NCBI GenBank assembly: GCA_964385045.1
Contig: CAYLNM010000030.1
Coordinates: 1-33,444 of the forward strand
Reading direction: 5' to 3'
DNA length: 33,444 nt
Source of the DNA: CAYLNM01 sp964385045
Lineage (GTDB): Bacteria; Planctomycetota; Phycisphaerae; Phycisphaerales; SM1A02
Numbering within the stretch: the stretch's first letter is position 1; every line of letters begins with the position of its first letter. The translations under genes were made by a program, and so were the position numbers. Under the pieces are notes generated by a model. It was not told where the DNA came from and ran no database searches. It saw only the letters and a list, made by a program, of their open reading frames with translations. Shown piece by piece: positions 23,395 to 31,071 of this stretch.

Positions 23395-24408
23395 ATGCCG
23401 CGATCCCCGCGTTCCCTCGTCACCCGCGCCGCCGCCGTCGGCGGCGCCGGTCTCGCCGCCCTCGCCCTTCCCGTCGCCGCCGCCCAGCCGGTGGACGGCA
23501 CGACGACGCCCGAGCCGGGAGCCGATGCGGCCGCGCCCGCGGCGGACGGCACGAACGGCCCTCCCACCGACCTCGGCGACGACCGGCTCGAGTTCCGCCT
23601 GACCTTCGCCGGGGCGCACCGCTACGAGACCGAGCTCGACGGCGGGGCCGACTACGACGTCACGTCGTTCGTCGTCGAGCCCGAGATCACCTGGAACCAG
23701 GACGAGCGGACGCAGTGGTCGTTCGGCGCGTCGTACATCCTCGACCAGTACGACTTCAGCGGCAGCGGCGGCCTCGGCGAGCTCGATCCGTGGGAGGACG
23801 TCCAGCAGGTCGCCTTCAGCGCCCTGCTGCGGCGCCGCCTCGACGACGGCTGGTCGTTCTTCGGCGGTCCCGTCCTGCGGTTCGCGGCCGAGGACGGGGC
23901 GGACCTCGAGGACGGCCTGAGCGTGGGCGGCTTCCTCGGCCTCGGCTACCGGGTCGACGAGCGGCTGACGATCGGCCCGGGCGTGGGCGTCTTCAGCGAG
24001 ATCGAGGGCGACGTCGACGTCTTCCCGGTGATCATCGTCGACTGGCGGATCCGCGACGACCTCACCCTCCGCACCGGCGGCGGCACCGGCGCGACCCGCG
24101 GCCCGGGCCTGGAGCTCGGCTGGCGGGCGAGCGACGAGCTCGAGGTGCTGCTGGCCGCCCGCTACGAGTCCGAGCGCTTCCGGCTCGACGACGAAGGCGT
24201 CGCGCCCGAGGGCGTGGGCGAGGAGGAGGGATTCGGCCTCGTCGCCGGCCTGCGCTGGACGCCGAGGCCGTCGATTCGCATCTCGGCCGTCGGCGGCGTT
24301 CGGTTCGCGAACCAGCTCACGATCGAGGACGACGACGGCGTCACGCTGTTCGAGGAGGACGCCGACCCGCAGCCGGTGGCCGCGATCACGGCGTCGATCC
24401 GGTTCTGA
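23395..24408 (+). CDS. Outer-membrane beta-barrel protein, DUF6268-like
   Basis: A 337-aa exported protein. A signal peptide with cleavage after VAAA (about residue 30) is followed by a short Pro/Ala linker, then by amphipathic beta strands to the end (for example LEFRLTFAGAHRYETEL, WSFFGGPVLRF and LEVLLAARYES). The last residue is Phe (ITASIRF), the usual C-terminal signal for BAM-dependent outer-membrane insertion. The overall pattern resembles DUF6268-type barrels found in planctomycetes and other groups, with no known ligand. The ATG at 23395 has GGAGG (23383-23387) upstream. It is 149 bp after sdhB with a hairpin between, so it is probably a separate transcript. Tentative family name; barrel character is clear. 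Confidence 0.75.
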   Translation: MPRSPRSLVTRAAAVGGAGLAALALPVAAAQPVDGTTTPEPGADAAAPAADGTNGPPTDLGDDRLEFRLTFAGAHRYETELDGGADYDVTSFVVEPEITWNQDERTQWSFGASYILDQYDFSGSGGLGELDPWEDVQQVAFSALLRRRLDDGWSFFGGPVLRFAAEDGADLEDGLSVGGFLGLGYRVDERLTIGPGVGVFSEIEGDVDVFPVIIVDWRIRDDLTLRTGGGTGATRGPGLELGWRASDELEVLLAARYESERFRLDDEGVAPEGVGEEEGFGLVAGLRWTPRPSIRISAVGGVRFANQLTIEDDDGVTLFEEDADPQPVAAITASIRF

Positions 24409-24423
24409 GGCACGCGGTGCCTC
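24407..24423. terminator. Possible bidirectional terminator, 7-bp stem
   Basis: GAGGCAC (24407-24413) and GTGCCTC (24417-24423) are exact inverted copies around GCG. The stem starts inside the stop codon of the barrel gene, in the 51-bp gap to the convergent metallopeptidase gene. No T-run. Confidence 0.4.
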
Positions 24424-24459
24424 GCCCGTCCGCCGCCCGGGACGCCGAGACGGCGGCGC

Positions 24460-25902
24460 TCAGCGCCGCGACGGCGGCATGAGGCCGTCGGGATCCGCGG
24501 CGCCCGCCTCGCCCTCGTCGTCCGCCTCGCCGATGACGGCGCGGCCTCGACGATCGCCCGCCACCGTCCACGCGACCGGCCGCCCCGTTCCGTCCATCAG
24601 CAGCCACACGTGGCCGGCGAACGTCGGCTGGTCGTGGTGCCCGCGGGTGCGGACCCAGCCGTAGGTGCGCGGCGCGCCGAGCGTGTCGATCCACGCGAGC
24701 CGCAGCGATCCGCCGGTGCGGTTCACGAACCGGATGCGGGTCTTCTCGCCCCCGCTGCGCGAGGGCGTGGGGGCCGCGCCGCCGCCGATCTCGTGGACCT
24801 CCAGCGGGACGTACGTGCGGCGCGTGCGGGCGCGGTGGGCCTCGAACGCGGCGATCACGCGGTCGGGCCACTCGAAGCGAGGCGGCGTCGCGTCGTCTGC
24901 CTCGCGGCCGGCCCGCAGGTGCACGGCCCGGGGCCGCGCCGACGGCGGCCGGTAGCGCCACGGATTGCCGGCGAACGCCTCGTCGATCAGCGCGAAGAGC
25001 CGCGGGTCGTGGACGTGCAGCTCCTCGCGGGTGTCGACGTCGTTGTGCTCGCGGTCCTCCGCACGATTGGTGTCGAAGTATGCCTGCACGCCCTCGGCGA
25101 AGTACTCGTGCGCGTTGGTGGAGGCGTAGGTCCCCCGCCAGAGGTCCTCGACCATCGCGGCGTCGTACGCGGCCGCGAGCCGGCGGTCGAACGTGGGGTC
25201 GAGCGCGGCGAGCGCGAACTCGTGCACCGCGTGGGCGAGCTCGTGCACGAGGATCGACTCGCCCGCGTACGGATCGCCGTCGTAGCCGAGAAGGTTCTCG
25301 ACCCCGCACGACAGCGCCGGCCGGGCGCGGGTCGCGCCGAGACCACGGGCCCGGCGATCCCAGAAGGCGGGCGGCCCCACGTCCCGGTGCTCGGGCACGT
25401 CGCTCGTGAACTCGTCGTGGTTCATCACCACGAGCCGCACCCGGGCCTCGGCGATCGGAGCCAGCAGCTCGGGCCGGGCACGGGTCATCGACCGAACCAC
25501 CCACGCCGCCTCGCGCAGGGCCGCGTCGGGCAGGCGAGTGGAGCCGAGGATCGGCAGGCCGCCCACCCGCACCATGCGGGCGTGCCACGGCTCGAGGCCC
25601 CAGGTGGCACGGAAGGCCGCATCGGGGGTGACGACCTGATCGATCGCGTCGTCGCACAGCGAGCCGGGCGGGGAGCCGGGTGGGCGGCCGTGGGCGTCCG
25701 GCGTCGCGAGCGCACGCGCGGGGGCCGCGGGGGCCGCGCGTGCCACGGGCGGGGCATCTTGTGGACCGTCCGCGGCCGCGCGGATCGCGTCCGGCGATCC
25801 GGGCTCGGGCGGGCGCGGCGCGGCTTCGGGTCCGGCGGCGGCCACCAGCGCGAGCGCCACCACGCCCGGGACGAAGGCCAGCCGGCGGGGAGCAGGCATC
25901 AT
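24460..25902 (-). CDS. Secreted zinc metallopeptidase with C-terminal VHL-beta-like domain
   Basis: A 480-aa exported protein. A signal peptide (1-24) and a Pro/Ala linker (25-80) are followed by a metallopeptidase domain (about 82-325). It has HELAHAVHEF with zinc ligands H220, H224 and general base E221. The third ligand is likely in TNAHEYFAEGVQAYF (E266 or E270), a pattern like the lethal-factor-type gluzincins. Residues about 388-446 match the VHL beta domain: IRFVNRTGGSLRLAWID, then TYGWVRTRGHHDQPTFAGH and WLLMDGTGRP. In bacteria this domain is usually an extracellular module of unknown target. The ATG at 25902 (MMPAP) gives the signal sequence but lacks a clear ribosome site. Substrate unknown. 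Confidence 0.78.
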   Translation of the reverse strand: MMPAPRRLAFVPGVVALALVAAAGPEAAPRPPEPGSPDAIRAAADGPQDAPPVARAAPAAPARALATPDAHGRPPGSPPGSLCDDAIDQVVTPDAAFRATWGLEPWHARMVRVGGLPILGSTRLPDAALREAAWVVRSMTRARPELLAPIAEARVRLVVMNHDEFTSDVPEHRDVGPPAFWDRRARGLGATRARPALSCGVENLLGYDGDPYAGESILVHELAHAVHEFALAALDPTFDRRLAAAYDAAMVEDLWRGTYASTNAHEYFAEGVQAYFDTNRAEDREHNDVDTREELHVHDPRLFALIDEAFAGNPWRYRPPSARPRAVHLRAGREADDATPPRFEWPDRVIAAFEAHRARTRRTYVPLEVHEIGGGAAPTPSRSGGEKTRIRFVNRTGGSLRLAWIDTLGAPRTYGWVRTRGHHDQPTFAGHVWLLMDGTGRPVAWTVAGDRRGRAVIGEADDEGEAGAADPDGLMPPSRR

Positions 25903-26153
25903 CGTCGAGGGTAGAGGCGACACGGACCGGTGACCACGCTCGGCGTCCGAGACGGAGGCCGAAGATCGGCCCCGGCGGGCCGCTGGTCGCCCGACGCGCT
26001 CGCGTGGCGTCGGACGCGCGGGCGGCCCCGCCGCCTGGTGCGTCCCGGGAATCCCGGCCCGCCCGGGGCGGGCCGAACGGCGAGGATGGGCCGGGGGCGG
26101 CGGCTCCCGCTCGCGGCGGACGCTCCGGTCGCGCCGGCCTGCCCCCCGCGGCG

Positions 26154-26639
26154 TCACACCAGCGAGGCCTGCTCCGGCCACCGCTGGCGCAGACGCTCGG
26201 CCGCGGCGGCCTCGTCGGCGAGCATGGTGAAGTCGTCGAACTCGAACCCCGGCCCCACCGTGCAGCCGGCGAGGGCGAAGGGGCCGAGCGGCCGGGCCGC
26301 CTGCCAGTGCCCGGCGGGCACGACGGCGGCGGGACCCGTCGTCGGGCCGGCGGTCGAGAGGACGTGTCGCTCGAGCCGCCGGCACTCGGGATCGACGACC
26401 AGCAGCTCCAGCGGCCCGCCCTCCACGAGGTGCCACGCCTCGTCGGAGCGCACGCGGTGCCACCGCGACTGCTCGCCCGCCGCGAGCAGGAAGTGGATCA
26501 CGGTCAGCGCCGACCGGTCGCCGCGGTCGTCGCCGGGCGCCACCCGGCGCACCGAGCGGAAGACCTCGCGGTAGTGACCCCCCTCGGGATGCGGCTGCAG
26601 GCCGAGCTCGGCGACGAGGGCGGTGGCGCGTGGGTGCAC
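26154..26639 (-). CDS. Cupin superfamily protein, DUF985 type
   Basis: A 161-aa single-domain cupin. Diagnostic segments are LQPHPEGGHYREVF at the N-terminus, IHFLLAAGEQSRWHRVRSDE with the metal-type histidine, WHLVEGGPLELLVVD, VPAGHWQAARPLG and the C-terminal GCTVGPGFEFDDF. All match the DUF985 (cupin_5) family, whose members have a cupin barrel but mostly unknown substrates. The start is GTG at 26639 with GGAG upstream on the minus strand. It lies between the metallopeptidase gene and an acetyltransferase gene on the same strand, each separated by a gap, with no evident functional link. Confidence 0.88.
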   Translation of the reverse strand: MHPRATALVAELGLQPHPEGGHYREVFRSVRRVAPGDDRGDRSALTVIHFLLAAGEQSRWHRVRSDEAWHLVEGGPLELLVVDPECRRLERHVLSTAGPTTGPAAVVPAGHWQAARPLGPFALAGCTVGPGFEFDDFTMLADEAAAAERLRQRWPEQASLV

Positions 26640-26725
26640 GGATGGCTCCGGGGCTCGAGGCCGGGACGAGGCGGCGACGGTCGCGGCGGCGGCGGCGCAC
26701 GCGGCGTGACCGCCCGACGATGACG

Positions 26726-27499
26726 CTAGCGCGCCTGCCCGCCGCCGCCCGTGCTGCGTGCATGCTCGTCATCCCGAGGCGGTCGGGCCGGGGCCCGGTC
26801 CGCCGGCCGACCATGGTCCGTCCCGCGGGCTGCTCGCCAGTCGGCCGCGAGCAGGCCGAGCAGCACCGAGTCCTGGATCTCGCCCTGGACGTGCCACCGC
26901 TCGCGCAGGTGTCCTTCCCGCAGGAACCCGAGCCGCTCGAGGCGGGCGAGCGATGCCGCATTGCGCGGATCGACGTCCGCCTCGAGCCGGTGCAGGCCGA
27001 GGCCCTCGAAGGCATGGTCGACCGCGGCGGGAAGGGCCTCGGCCATCCAGCCGGCGCCCCAGTGCTCGGCCCCGAGGGCGAATCCCAGCTCGGCCCGCCG
27101 ATTCGTCCGGTCGATTCGCGCGAGGGTCACCGTCCCCAGCACGCGGTCGTCCGCCCGCCGGGCGAGGCCCCACTGCAGGAGATCGCCCGCGTCGAGCCCG
27201 CGGCGGATCGACGCGAGCAGCCGCTCGGCGGCCGGCCGATCCGCGAGCGGCGGGCTGGACCAGTACCGGGTGACCCGCGGGTCGCCGAAGATCCGCAGCA
27301 GGTCGCCGGCGTCGCGGTCCTCCAGCGGCCGCAGGACCGCCCGCGGCGTGCCGATCCGCGGCATCGGATCCGCGGGCTCGCCGGCGGCCGGGGCCTCCGG
27401 GGGCGATGACGCCCTCGCGGGCCCGGAGGCATCCGGGGCGCCCGCGGCGTCCGCGGGGGACGACCGAGCCGCGGCGGATTGGGCGGATGACGGCCGCAT
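26726..27499 (-). CDS. GNAT-family N-acetyltransferase, RimJ/RimL type
   Basis: An acetyl-CoA-dependent transferase, 257 aa with the start chosen. The GNAT fold runs from about 46 to 222: TPRAVLRPLEDRDAGDLL, the RVTRYWSSPPL segment, LGFALGAEHWGAGWMAEAL (acetyl-CoA loop) and DPRNAASLARLERLGFL, ending with RERW. This is the RimJ/RimL protein- and small-molecule-acetyltransferase pattern; substrate unknown. Residues 1-45 are Ala/Ser/Pro-rich, so the ATG at 27364 (MPRIGTPRAV) is a possible shorter start, though neither has a good ribosome site. The C-terminal about 35 residues are also low complexity. Divergent from arginase across 87 bp. Confidence 0.85.
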   Translation of the reverse strand: MRPSSAQSAAARSSPADAAGAPDASGPARASSPPEAPAAGEPADPMPRIGTPRAVLRPLEDRDAGDLLRIFGDPRVTRYWSSPPLADRPAAERLLASIRRGLDAGDLLQWGLARRADDRVLGTVTLARIDRTNRRAELGFALGAEHWGAGWMAEALPAAVDHAFEGLGLHRLEADVDPRNAASLARLERLGFLREGHLRERWHVQGEIQDSVLLGLLAADWRAARGTDHGRPADRAPARPPRDDEHARSTGGGGQAR

Positions 27500-27586
27500 C
27501 GTCGCGAGCCTACCGCACCGCACCCCCGAGTCCCTACCATCGCGGCCCGTTCGCGCCGGCAGCCCCCGACCGACTGGAGACCCCCC

Positions 27587-28486
27587 GTGGCCACCCCGCC
27601 CCAGAAGATCCGCGTCTTCGGCGTCCCCATGGACCTCGGCCAGCAGGTCCGCGGCGTCGACATGGGTCCCAGCGCGATTCGCTACGCCGGCCTCGGTCGG
27701 CGCCTCCGTGCCCTCGGCCACGAGGTGGACGACGCCGGCAACGTGGGCGTCCCGGTGCGCGATCATCTCGACCAGTCCCACCCCGCGTCCTACGTCGGCT
27801 CGATCGCGGAGGTCTGCCGCGCGGTGGCCGACGCCGGCGGCCGGGCGGTCGCCGACGGGCGGGTGCCCGTCTTCCTCGGCGGCGACCACTCGATCTCGAT
27901 CGGCAGCGTCTCGGGCGTCGTCAGCGCGGGCCGGACCGGCGTGCTGTGGATCGATGCCCACGGCGACTTCAACACCCCCGAGACCTCGCCCAGCGGCAAC
28001 GTCCACGGCATGCCGCTCGCCGTCCTCATGGGCGACGGGCATCCCGAGCTCGTCTCGGTCGGCGGCGAGGGGGCGAAGCTCCGGCCCGAGGACGTCGTCC
28101 TCATCGGGATCCGCGACCTCGACGAGAGCGAGAAGCGGCGGCTGCGCGAGAGCGGGGTCACCGTCTTCACGATCCGGGACGTCGACGAACGGGGCATCGC
28201 CCAGGTCACGCGCGAGGCGATCGAGCAGTTGAGCCACACCGACTACCTGCATGTCAGCCTCGATCTCGACGTCCTCGAGCCGGCCGAGGCCCCCGGCGTC
28301 GGCACCCCGGTCCACGGCGGCATGACCTACCGCGAGACGCAGCTGGTCTGCGAGATGCTTGCCGACGCCCGCCGCGTCACGTCGCTCGACGTGGTGGAGG
28401 TCAACCCGATCCTCGACGAGAAGAACACCACCGCCGAGACCGCGGTGGAGCTCGTCGAGTCGATCTTCGGCAAGGCGATCTTCTGA
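27587..28486 (+). CDS. rocF: Arginase
   Basis: Binuclear manganese enzyme hydrolysing arginine to ornithine and urea in the cytoplasm, 299 aa, the usual length. All metal ligands are visible: H101 in GGDHS, D123, H125 and D127 in WIDAHGDFNTPE, D226 and D228 in SLDLDVLEP. The substrate-side segment SGNVHGMPLA and the conserved end SLDVVEVNPILDE are present. The LG-GVDMGP pattern near residues 17-28 and the NVHG motif indicate arginase rather than agmatinase. The start is GTG at 27587 with GGAGA at 27576-27580. Monocistronic and divergent from the acetyltransferase gene. No urease, ornithine aminotransferase or arginine transporter is nearby. Confidence 0.93.
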   Translation: MATPPQKIRVFGVPMDLGQQVRGVDMGPSAIRYAGLGRRLRALGHEVDDAGNVGVPVRDHLDQSHPASYVGSIAEVCRAVADAGGRAVADGRVPVFLGGDHSISIGSVSGVVSAGRTGVLWIDAHGDFNTPETSPSGNVHGMPLAVLMGDGHPELVSVGGEGAKLRPEDVVLIGIRDLDESEKRRLRESGVTVFTIRDVDERGIAQVTREAIEQLSHTDYLHVSLDLDVLEPAEAPGVGTPVHGGMTYRETQLVCEMLADARRVTSLDVVEVNPILDEKNTTAETAVELVESIFGKAIF

Positions 28487-28616
28487 GCCGCGACCCGGGC
28501 CGGTGGGCGCCGGGCCGCGCGGGGGCGTCGGGGCCCGCGGCACCCACGCGGCGTGCGCGGCTGGTGCCGGCGCGCCCGACGGTCCGTGGCCCGGTGGCGT
28601 GAGGCGCGGGGCCGCC

Positions 28617-28805
28617 TCAGGTCGCGGCGGTCCGGGCGGGCTGGTGCCGCGTCACCACCAGCCAGACCGCGTGGATCTGGCCCGGCAGGATGCCGAGGAT
28701 CGTCAGGAGGATGTTGAGCCAGAAGTGCAGGCCGATGCCGACGCAGAGGAACGCGCCGACGGGCGGCAGCACGATGGCGAGCAGGATCTTCAGGACGAGG
28801 GCGAT
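28617..28805 (-). CDS. Pmp3/UPF0057 (YqaE) small membrane protein with non-canonical start
   Basis: A 62-residue two-helix protein of the Pmp3/UPF0057 family, small hydrophobic proteins linked in yeast and plants to membrane potential and salt tolerance. The sequence LKILLAIVLPPVGAFL (helix 1), then GLHFWLNILLTILG and ILPGQIHAVWLVV (helix 2) is unmistakable. The frame has no ATG, GTG or TTG at the expected N-terminus. On the minus strand GGAG (28815-28812) lies six bases before an ATC codon at 28805, exactly where homologues start. A GTG at 28772 would cut helix 1; upstream in-frame GTGs would add an Arg-rich repeat-coded extension. The coordinates assume ATC initiation; a base change from ATG or an assembly error is equally possible. 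Confidence 0.72.
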   Translation of the reverse strand: MALVLKILLAIVLPPVGAFLCVGIGLHFWLNILLTILGILPGQIHAVWLVVTRHQPARTAAT

Positions 28806-28841
28806 GACAGGTCTCCGGAACGGGGATGGGCGGCGGGTGCC

Positions 28842-28866
28842 GGACGGCGGACGGCGGACGGCGGAC
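28842..28866. repeat. Heptameric tandem repeat, about 3.6 copies
   Basis: GGACGGC is repeated exactly three times (28842-28862) with a partial fourth copy to 28866, upstream of the Pmp3-like gene. Non-coding. Confidence 0.85.
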
Positions 28867-28926
28867 GACCGGGCTTCGGTGCCACGCCGGATCGGGGCAG
28901 CCACGGGGGGCACGCGGTCCCCGGCC

Positions 28927-29316
28927 TCAGGCGCCCCCGGCATTCGGCGGGGGCTGCTCCGGCGCCGCCGGCCTCGGCGACGCCGGCTCATGGTCGCCGT
29001 GTCGGCCGCCCGCGCCGCCGCCGGGGACCGGGGAACGGTTCCCCTTCGCGTCGGCCGCCGCGTCCCGCAGCACCTCCGCCGCCGCGACCGAGCGGGCCCG
29101 CCGCTCGTCGGGAGCATCGAGCGCCCCGCCGGCTCGCTCGAGCCCCTCGCGTCGGAGCCAGCCGCGGACCCACCACTGCTCGTCGTAGGCGGCGTCGGTC
29201 TGCGGCAGGGGCTTCCCGGCGCCGGGCAGCTCGTCGAACTGGCCGGACTCCATCGCCTCGCGGATGCGCTGCTCGGCCACCCGGCGGATGGCACGCCTGA
29301 TGATCGCCTCGTCCAT
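28927..29316 (-). CDS. DUF1992 (DnaJ-homologue subfamily C28-like) protein
   Basis: A 129-aa protein. The N-terminal about 60 residues carry the DUF1992 signature: VAEQRIREAMESGQFDELPG followed by GKPLP and an acidic segment, then WWVRGWLRREG. This domain is the conserved part of eukaryotic DNAJC28 and of many small bacterial proteins; its role is unknown. Residues about 95-129 are Gly/Pro-rich and probably disordered. The ATG at 29316 gives the normal N-terminus; the ribosome site is poor. It lies 34 bp before the DUF1294 gene's end on the same strand, so it may be co-transcribed with that gene. Confidence 0.85.
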   Translation of the reverse strand: MDEAIIRRAIRRVAEQRIREAMESGQFDELPGAGKPLPQTDAAYDEQWWVRGWLRREGLERAGGALDAPDERRARSVAAAEVLRDAAADAKGNRSPVPGGGAGGRHGDHEPASPRPAAPEQPPPNAGGA

Positions 29317-29350
29317 CGCCCGGACTCTATCGGGGACGGCCCGGGCGGGG

Positions 29351-29629
29351 TCAGGGCCAATCCGCCACCAGGTGCAGCAGGACCGCGAAGACGGCCGTCC
29401 CGCCGGCGAGCTTCAGCTTGAACGAGCCCTTTCGCGTCTTGTGACGAAAGCGGTGCATGCCGAGCACGACGCCCGGCAGGCCGCCGATGAGCACCGGGGC
29501 GAGCAGCCGGCGCTCGCTGATCCGGCTCACGCCTCGCTCGGCGCGGCCCTTGTCGAGCCACATCTGGGCGAAGGCGACCACGTTGACCGCGAGCAGCCCG
29601 CCCAGGATGAGCCATCCGCGGTCGCTCAC
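29351..29629 (-). CDS. DUF1294 membrane protein
   Basis: A 92-aa protein with two or three hydrophobic helices. The DUF1294 signature is clear: MWLDKGRAERGVSRISERR, LIGGLPGVVLGMHRFRHKTRKGSF, then a last helix. The function of the family is unknown. Start choice is difficult: GTG at 29629 yields a normal-length protein but has no clear ribosome site, and an upstream GTG at 29785 would add a Gly/Arg/His-rich tract coded by a 9-bp repeat array. The 29629 start overlaps, as GTGA, the stop of a small upstream frame (ATG 29835) that also runs through the repeat, so coupled translation is conceivable. I prefer 29629 on family length. Confidence 0.75.
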   Translation of the reverse strand: MSDRGWLILGGLLAVNVVAFAQMWLDKGRAERGVSRISERRLLAPVLIGGLPGVVLGMHRFRHKTRKGSFKLKLAGGTAVFAVLLHLVADWP

Positions 29630-29630
29630 G

Positions 29631-29729
29631 CCGCGACCGCCGTGACCGCCGTGACCGCCGCGACCGCCGCGATCGCCGCGATCGCCGTGGCCCCCGTGAC
29701 CGCCGCGACCGCCGCGACCGCCGATGTCG
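29631..29729. repeat. 9-bp imperfect tandem repeat, ten copies plus one degenerate
   Basis: Ten consecutive 9-bp units (29631-29720) follow CCG(C/T)G(A/G)(C/T)C(G/C), mainly CCGCGACCG and CCGTGACCG, followed by one degenerate unit to 29729. On the minus strand one frame would read Gly/Arg/His-rich and another Ala/Val/Thr-rich. It sits immediately upstream of the DUF1294 gene. Confidence 0.9.
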
Positions 29730-29866
29730 AGGGGACGGGCGCTGCGCAGCGCCGCGCCGACGACGTCCGCCGCTCGCCCCGCCACGGGGACGATCCGGGC
29801 GCGGGTCGCGCGGCCAGGTGGTCGACGATCGTCATCAGGGCGGCGATCGTATCACCGGCCGCCCGC

Positions 29867-30130
29867 TCAGCCCGTGCTCTTCCGCGACGGCTTGAAGGCG
29901 CCGAGCAGGAACATGGAGGCGAAGAAGCCGGATCCGACGCCGATCGGGACGCCCCAGAACGAGGCGACCGCGTCGCGGACCTCGGCCGGGCGGCCGTCGA
30001 CCTCCAGCTTCGCCGGCAGCGTCGGGTCGGTCACGTTGAGCACGCTCACGGCGCCGAGGGCGCTGGCCACGACCAGCATGGCGATGCGGAGCTTCAGGCC
30101 ACGGGCCCCGGACTTCTTCGACGAGCTCAT
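29867..30130 (-). CDS. Small two-helix membrane protein, unknown
   Basis: An 87-aa protein I do not recognise. It has a basic N-terminus (KKSGARGLKLR), a hydrophobic helix at about 14-32, an extracytoplasmic loop of about 25 residues with a charged DGRPAEVRD segment, and a second helix at about 58-76 ending in a basic tail. Such a topology puts both ends in the cytoplasm. The ATG at 30130 has a strong GGAGG ribosome site seven bases upstream on the minus strand, good evidence that it is translated. Neighbours are other small conserved proteins, so no functional context can be drawn. Confidence 0.7.
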   Translation of the reverse strand: MSSSKKSGARGLKLRIAMLVVASALGAVSVLNVTDPTLPAKLEVDGRPAEVRDAVASFWGVPIGVGSGFFASMFLLGAFKPSRKSTG

Positions 30131-30319
30131 GATCGTTCCTCCCTCGTCGGGCGGCCCGCCTCCGGGCGGGTCCATCGCCGAAGCGTTCCTTCCCGGCGGC
30201 CGGAGGCGAGGCGGGATCCCACGCCCGGCGCGGCTTGGCCCGAGATCGCCGCGGGCGTGCCGATCGGCGAGACGATGCCGATCGTGCGGGCTGGGCGCCC
30301 ATCGGCCCCCGCGGCCGCC

Positions 30320-30511
30320 TCACCGCCGCTTTCGGGCCTTCCAGGTGCCGCCGTATCGATACTTGGGGTTGTCGGTGGCCACGGCATCCCAGCATCGTCG
30401 GCAGACGAAGATCCACGGCCCGTCCGCCGCGGCGCGCACGCGGTAGAGCACGTCCGCGGCGGCGCCGCAGCGATCGCAGGGCTTCTCGCGCTCCCGAGGC
30501 TGCCGTCCCAC
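30320..30511 (-). CDS. Small zinc-ribbon protein, conserved hypothetical
   Basis: A 63-aa protein. A treble-clef or zinc-ribbon-like site is formed by C12 and C15 (CDRCG) and C37 and C40 (CRRC), spaced by a beta segment LYRVRAAADGPWIFV. The end, DNPKYRYGGTWKARKRR, is highly basic and looks like a conserved family motif, but I cannot name a function. The start codon is GTG at 30511 with a weak GGA upstream. It lies 13 bp after the acetyltransferase gene at 30525-31010, so the two are probably co-transcribed. Confidence 0.7.
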   Translation of the reverse strand: MGRQPREREKPCDRCGAAADVLYRVRAAADGPWIFVCRRCWDAVATDNPKYRYGGTWKARKRR

Positions 30512-30524
30512 GCCGCCGATCCGC

Positions 30525-31010
30525 TCAGCCCGGCCGATCGGCGTCGCGGTCCGGCGCCGGGGCCGCCTCGCCGCGGGCCAGTCGCTCGAGGGCCTCGCCC
30601 GTCACGCGCTGGACCGTCCACTCGTCCATCGGCACCGCTCCGATCGACCGGTAGAACCGAATGGCCGGCTCGTTCCAGTCGAGCACCCACCACTCGAATC
30701 GGCCGCACCCGCGCTCGACCGCGATGCGGGCGAGGTGCTGGAGCATCCGGCGGCCGATCCCCCGCCCCCGCCACGCCGTCCGGACGAACAGGTCCTCGAG
30801 GTACAGGCCGGGCCGCCCGAGGAACGTCGAGTAGTTGTGGAAGAAGAGTGCGAAGCCCACCGGCGACGCCTCGCCCGCGACCTCGGCGAGCACGACCTCG
30901 GCCGCCGGGCGCTCGCCGAACAGCGTGCGCCGAAGGTCGTCCTCGGTGGCGACCACCTCGTGGCGCAGCCGCTCGTACTCGGCGAGCTCGCCGATGAGCT
31001 CGAGGATCAC
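30525..31010 (-). CDS. SSAT-like GNAT acetyltransferase, N-terminus uncertain
   Basis: Member of the GNAT branch that includes spermidine/spermine and thialysine acetyltransferases (161 aa as drawn). The segments ELIGELAEYERL, FALFFHNYSTFLGRPGLYLE, DLFVRTAWRGRGIGRRML (acetyl-CoA loop) and VLDWNEPAIRFYRSIGA with DEWTVQR are characteristic of that branch. In homologues the first strand (consensus like IRPA-ADVP) precedes ELI. Here that strand is present in the DNA just upstream of 31010 in the same frame (TIRPAEAADVP), but no ATG, GTG or TTG opens it; the first is the GTG at 31010. Either the protein is shortened, it starts at a rare codon (ACG or ATC near 31043), or the assembly has an error there. 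Confidence 0.78.
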   Translation of the reverse strand: MILELIGELAEYERLRHEVVATEDDLRRTLFGERPAAEVVLAEVAGEASPVGFALFFHNYSTFLGRPGLYLEDLFVRTAWRGRGIGRRMLQHLARIAVERGCGRFEWWVLDWNEPAIRFYRSIGAVPMDEWTVQRVTGEALERLARGEAAPAPDRDADRPG

Positions 31011-31071
31011 CGGGACGTCCGCCGCCTCCGCGGGGCGGATCGTCGCGCTCGTTCGGTCGCGCGGCTCGGGC

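Noticed and set aside
27500..27586. Divergent promoter between the acetyltransferase and arginase genes
   Set aside because: The position demands promoters, but no -35/-10 elements can be picked out by eye, so no feature is reported.
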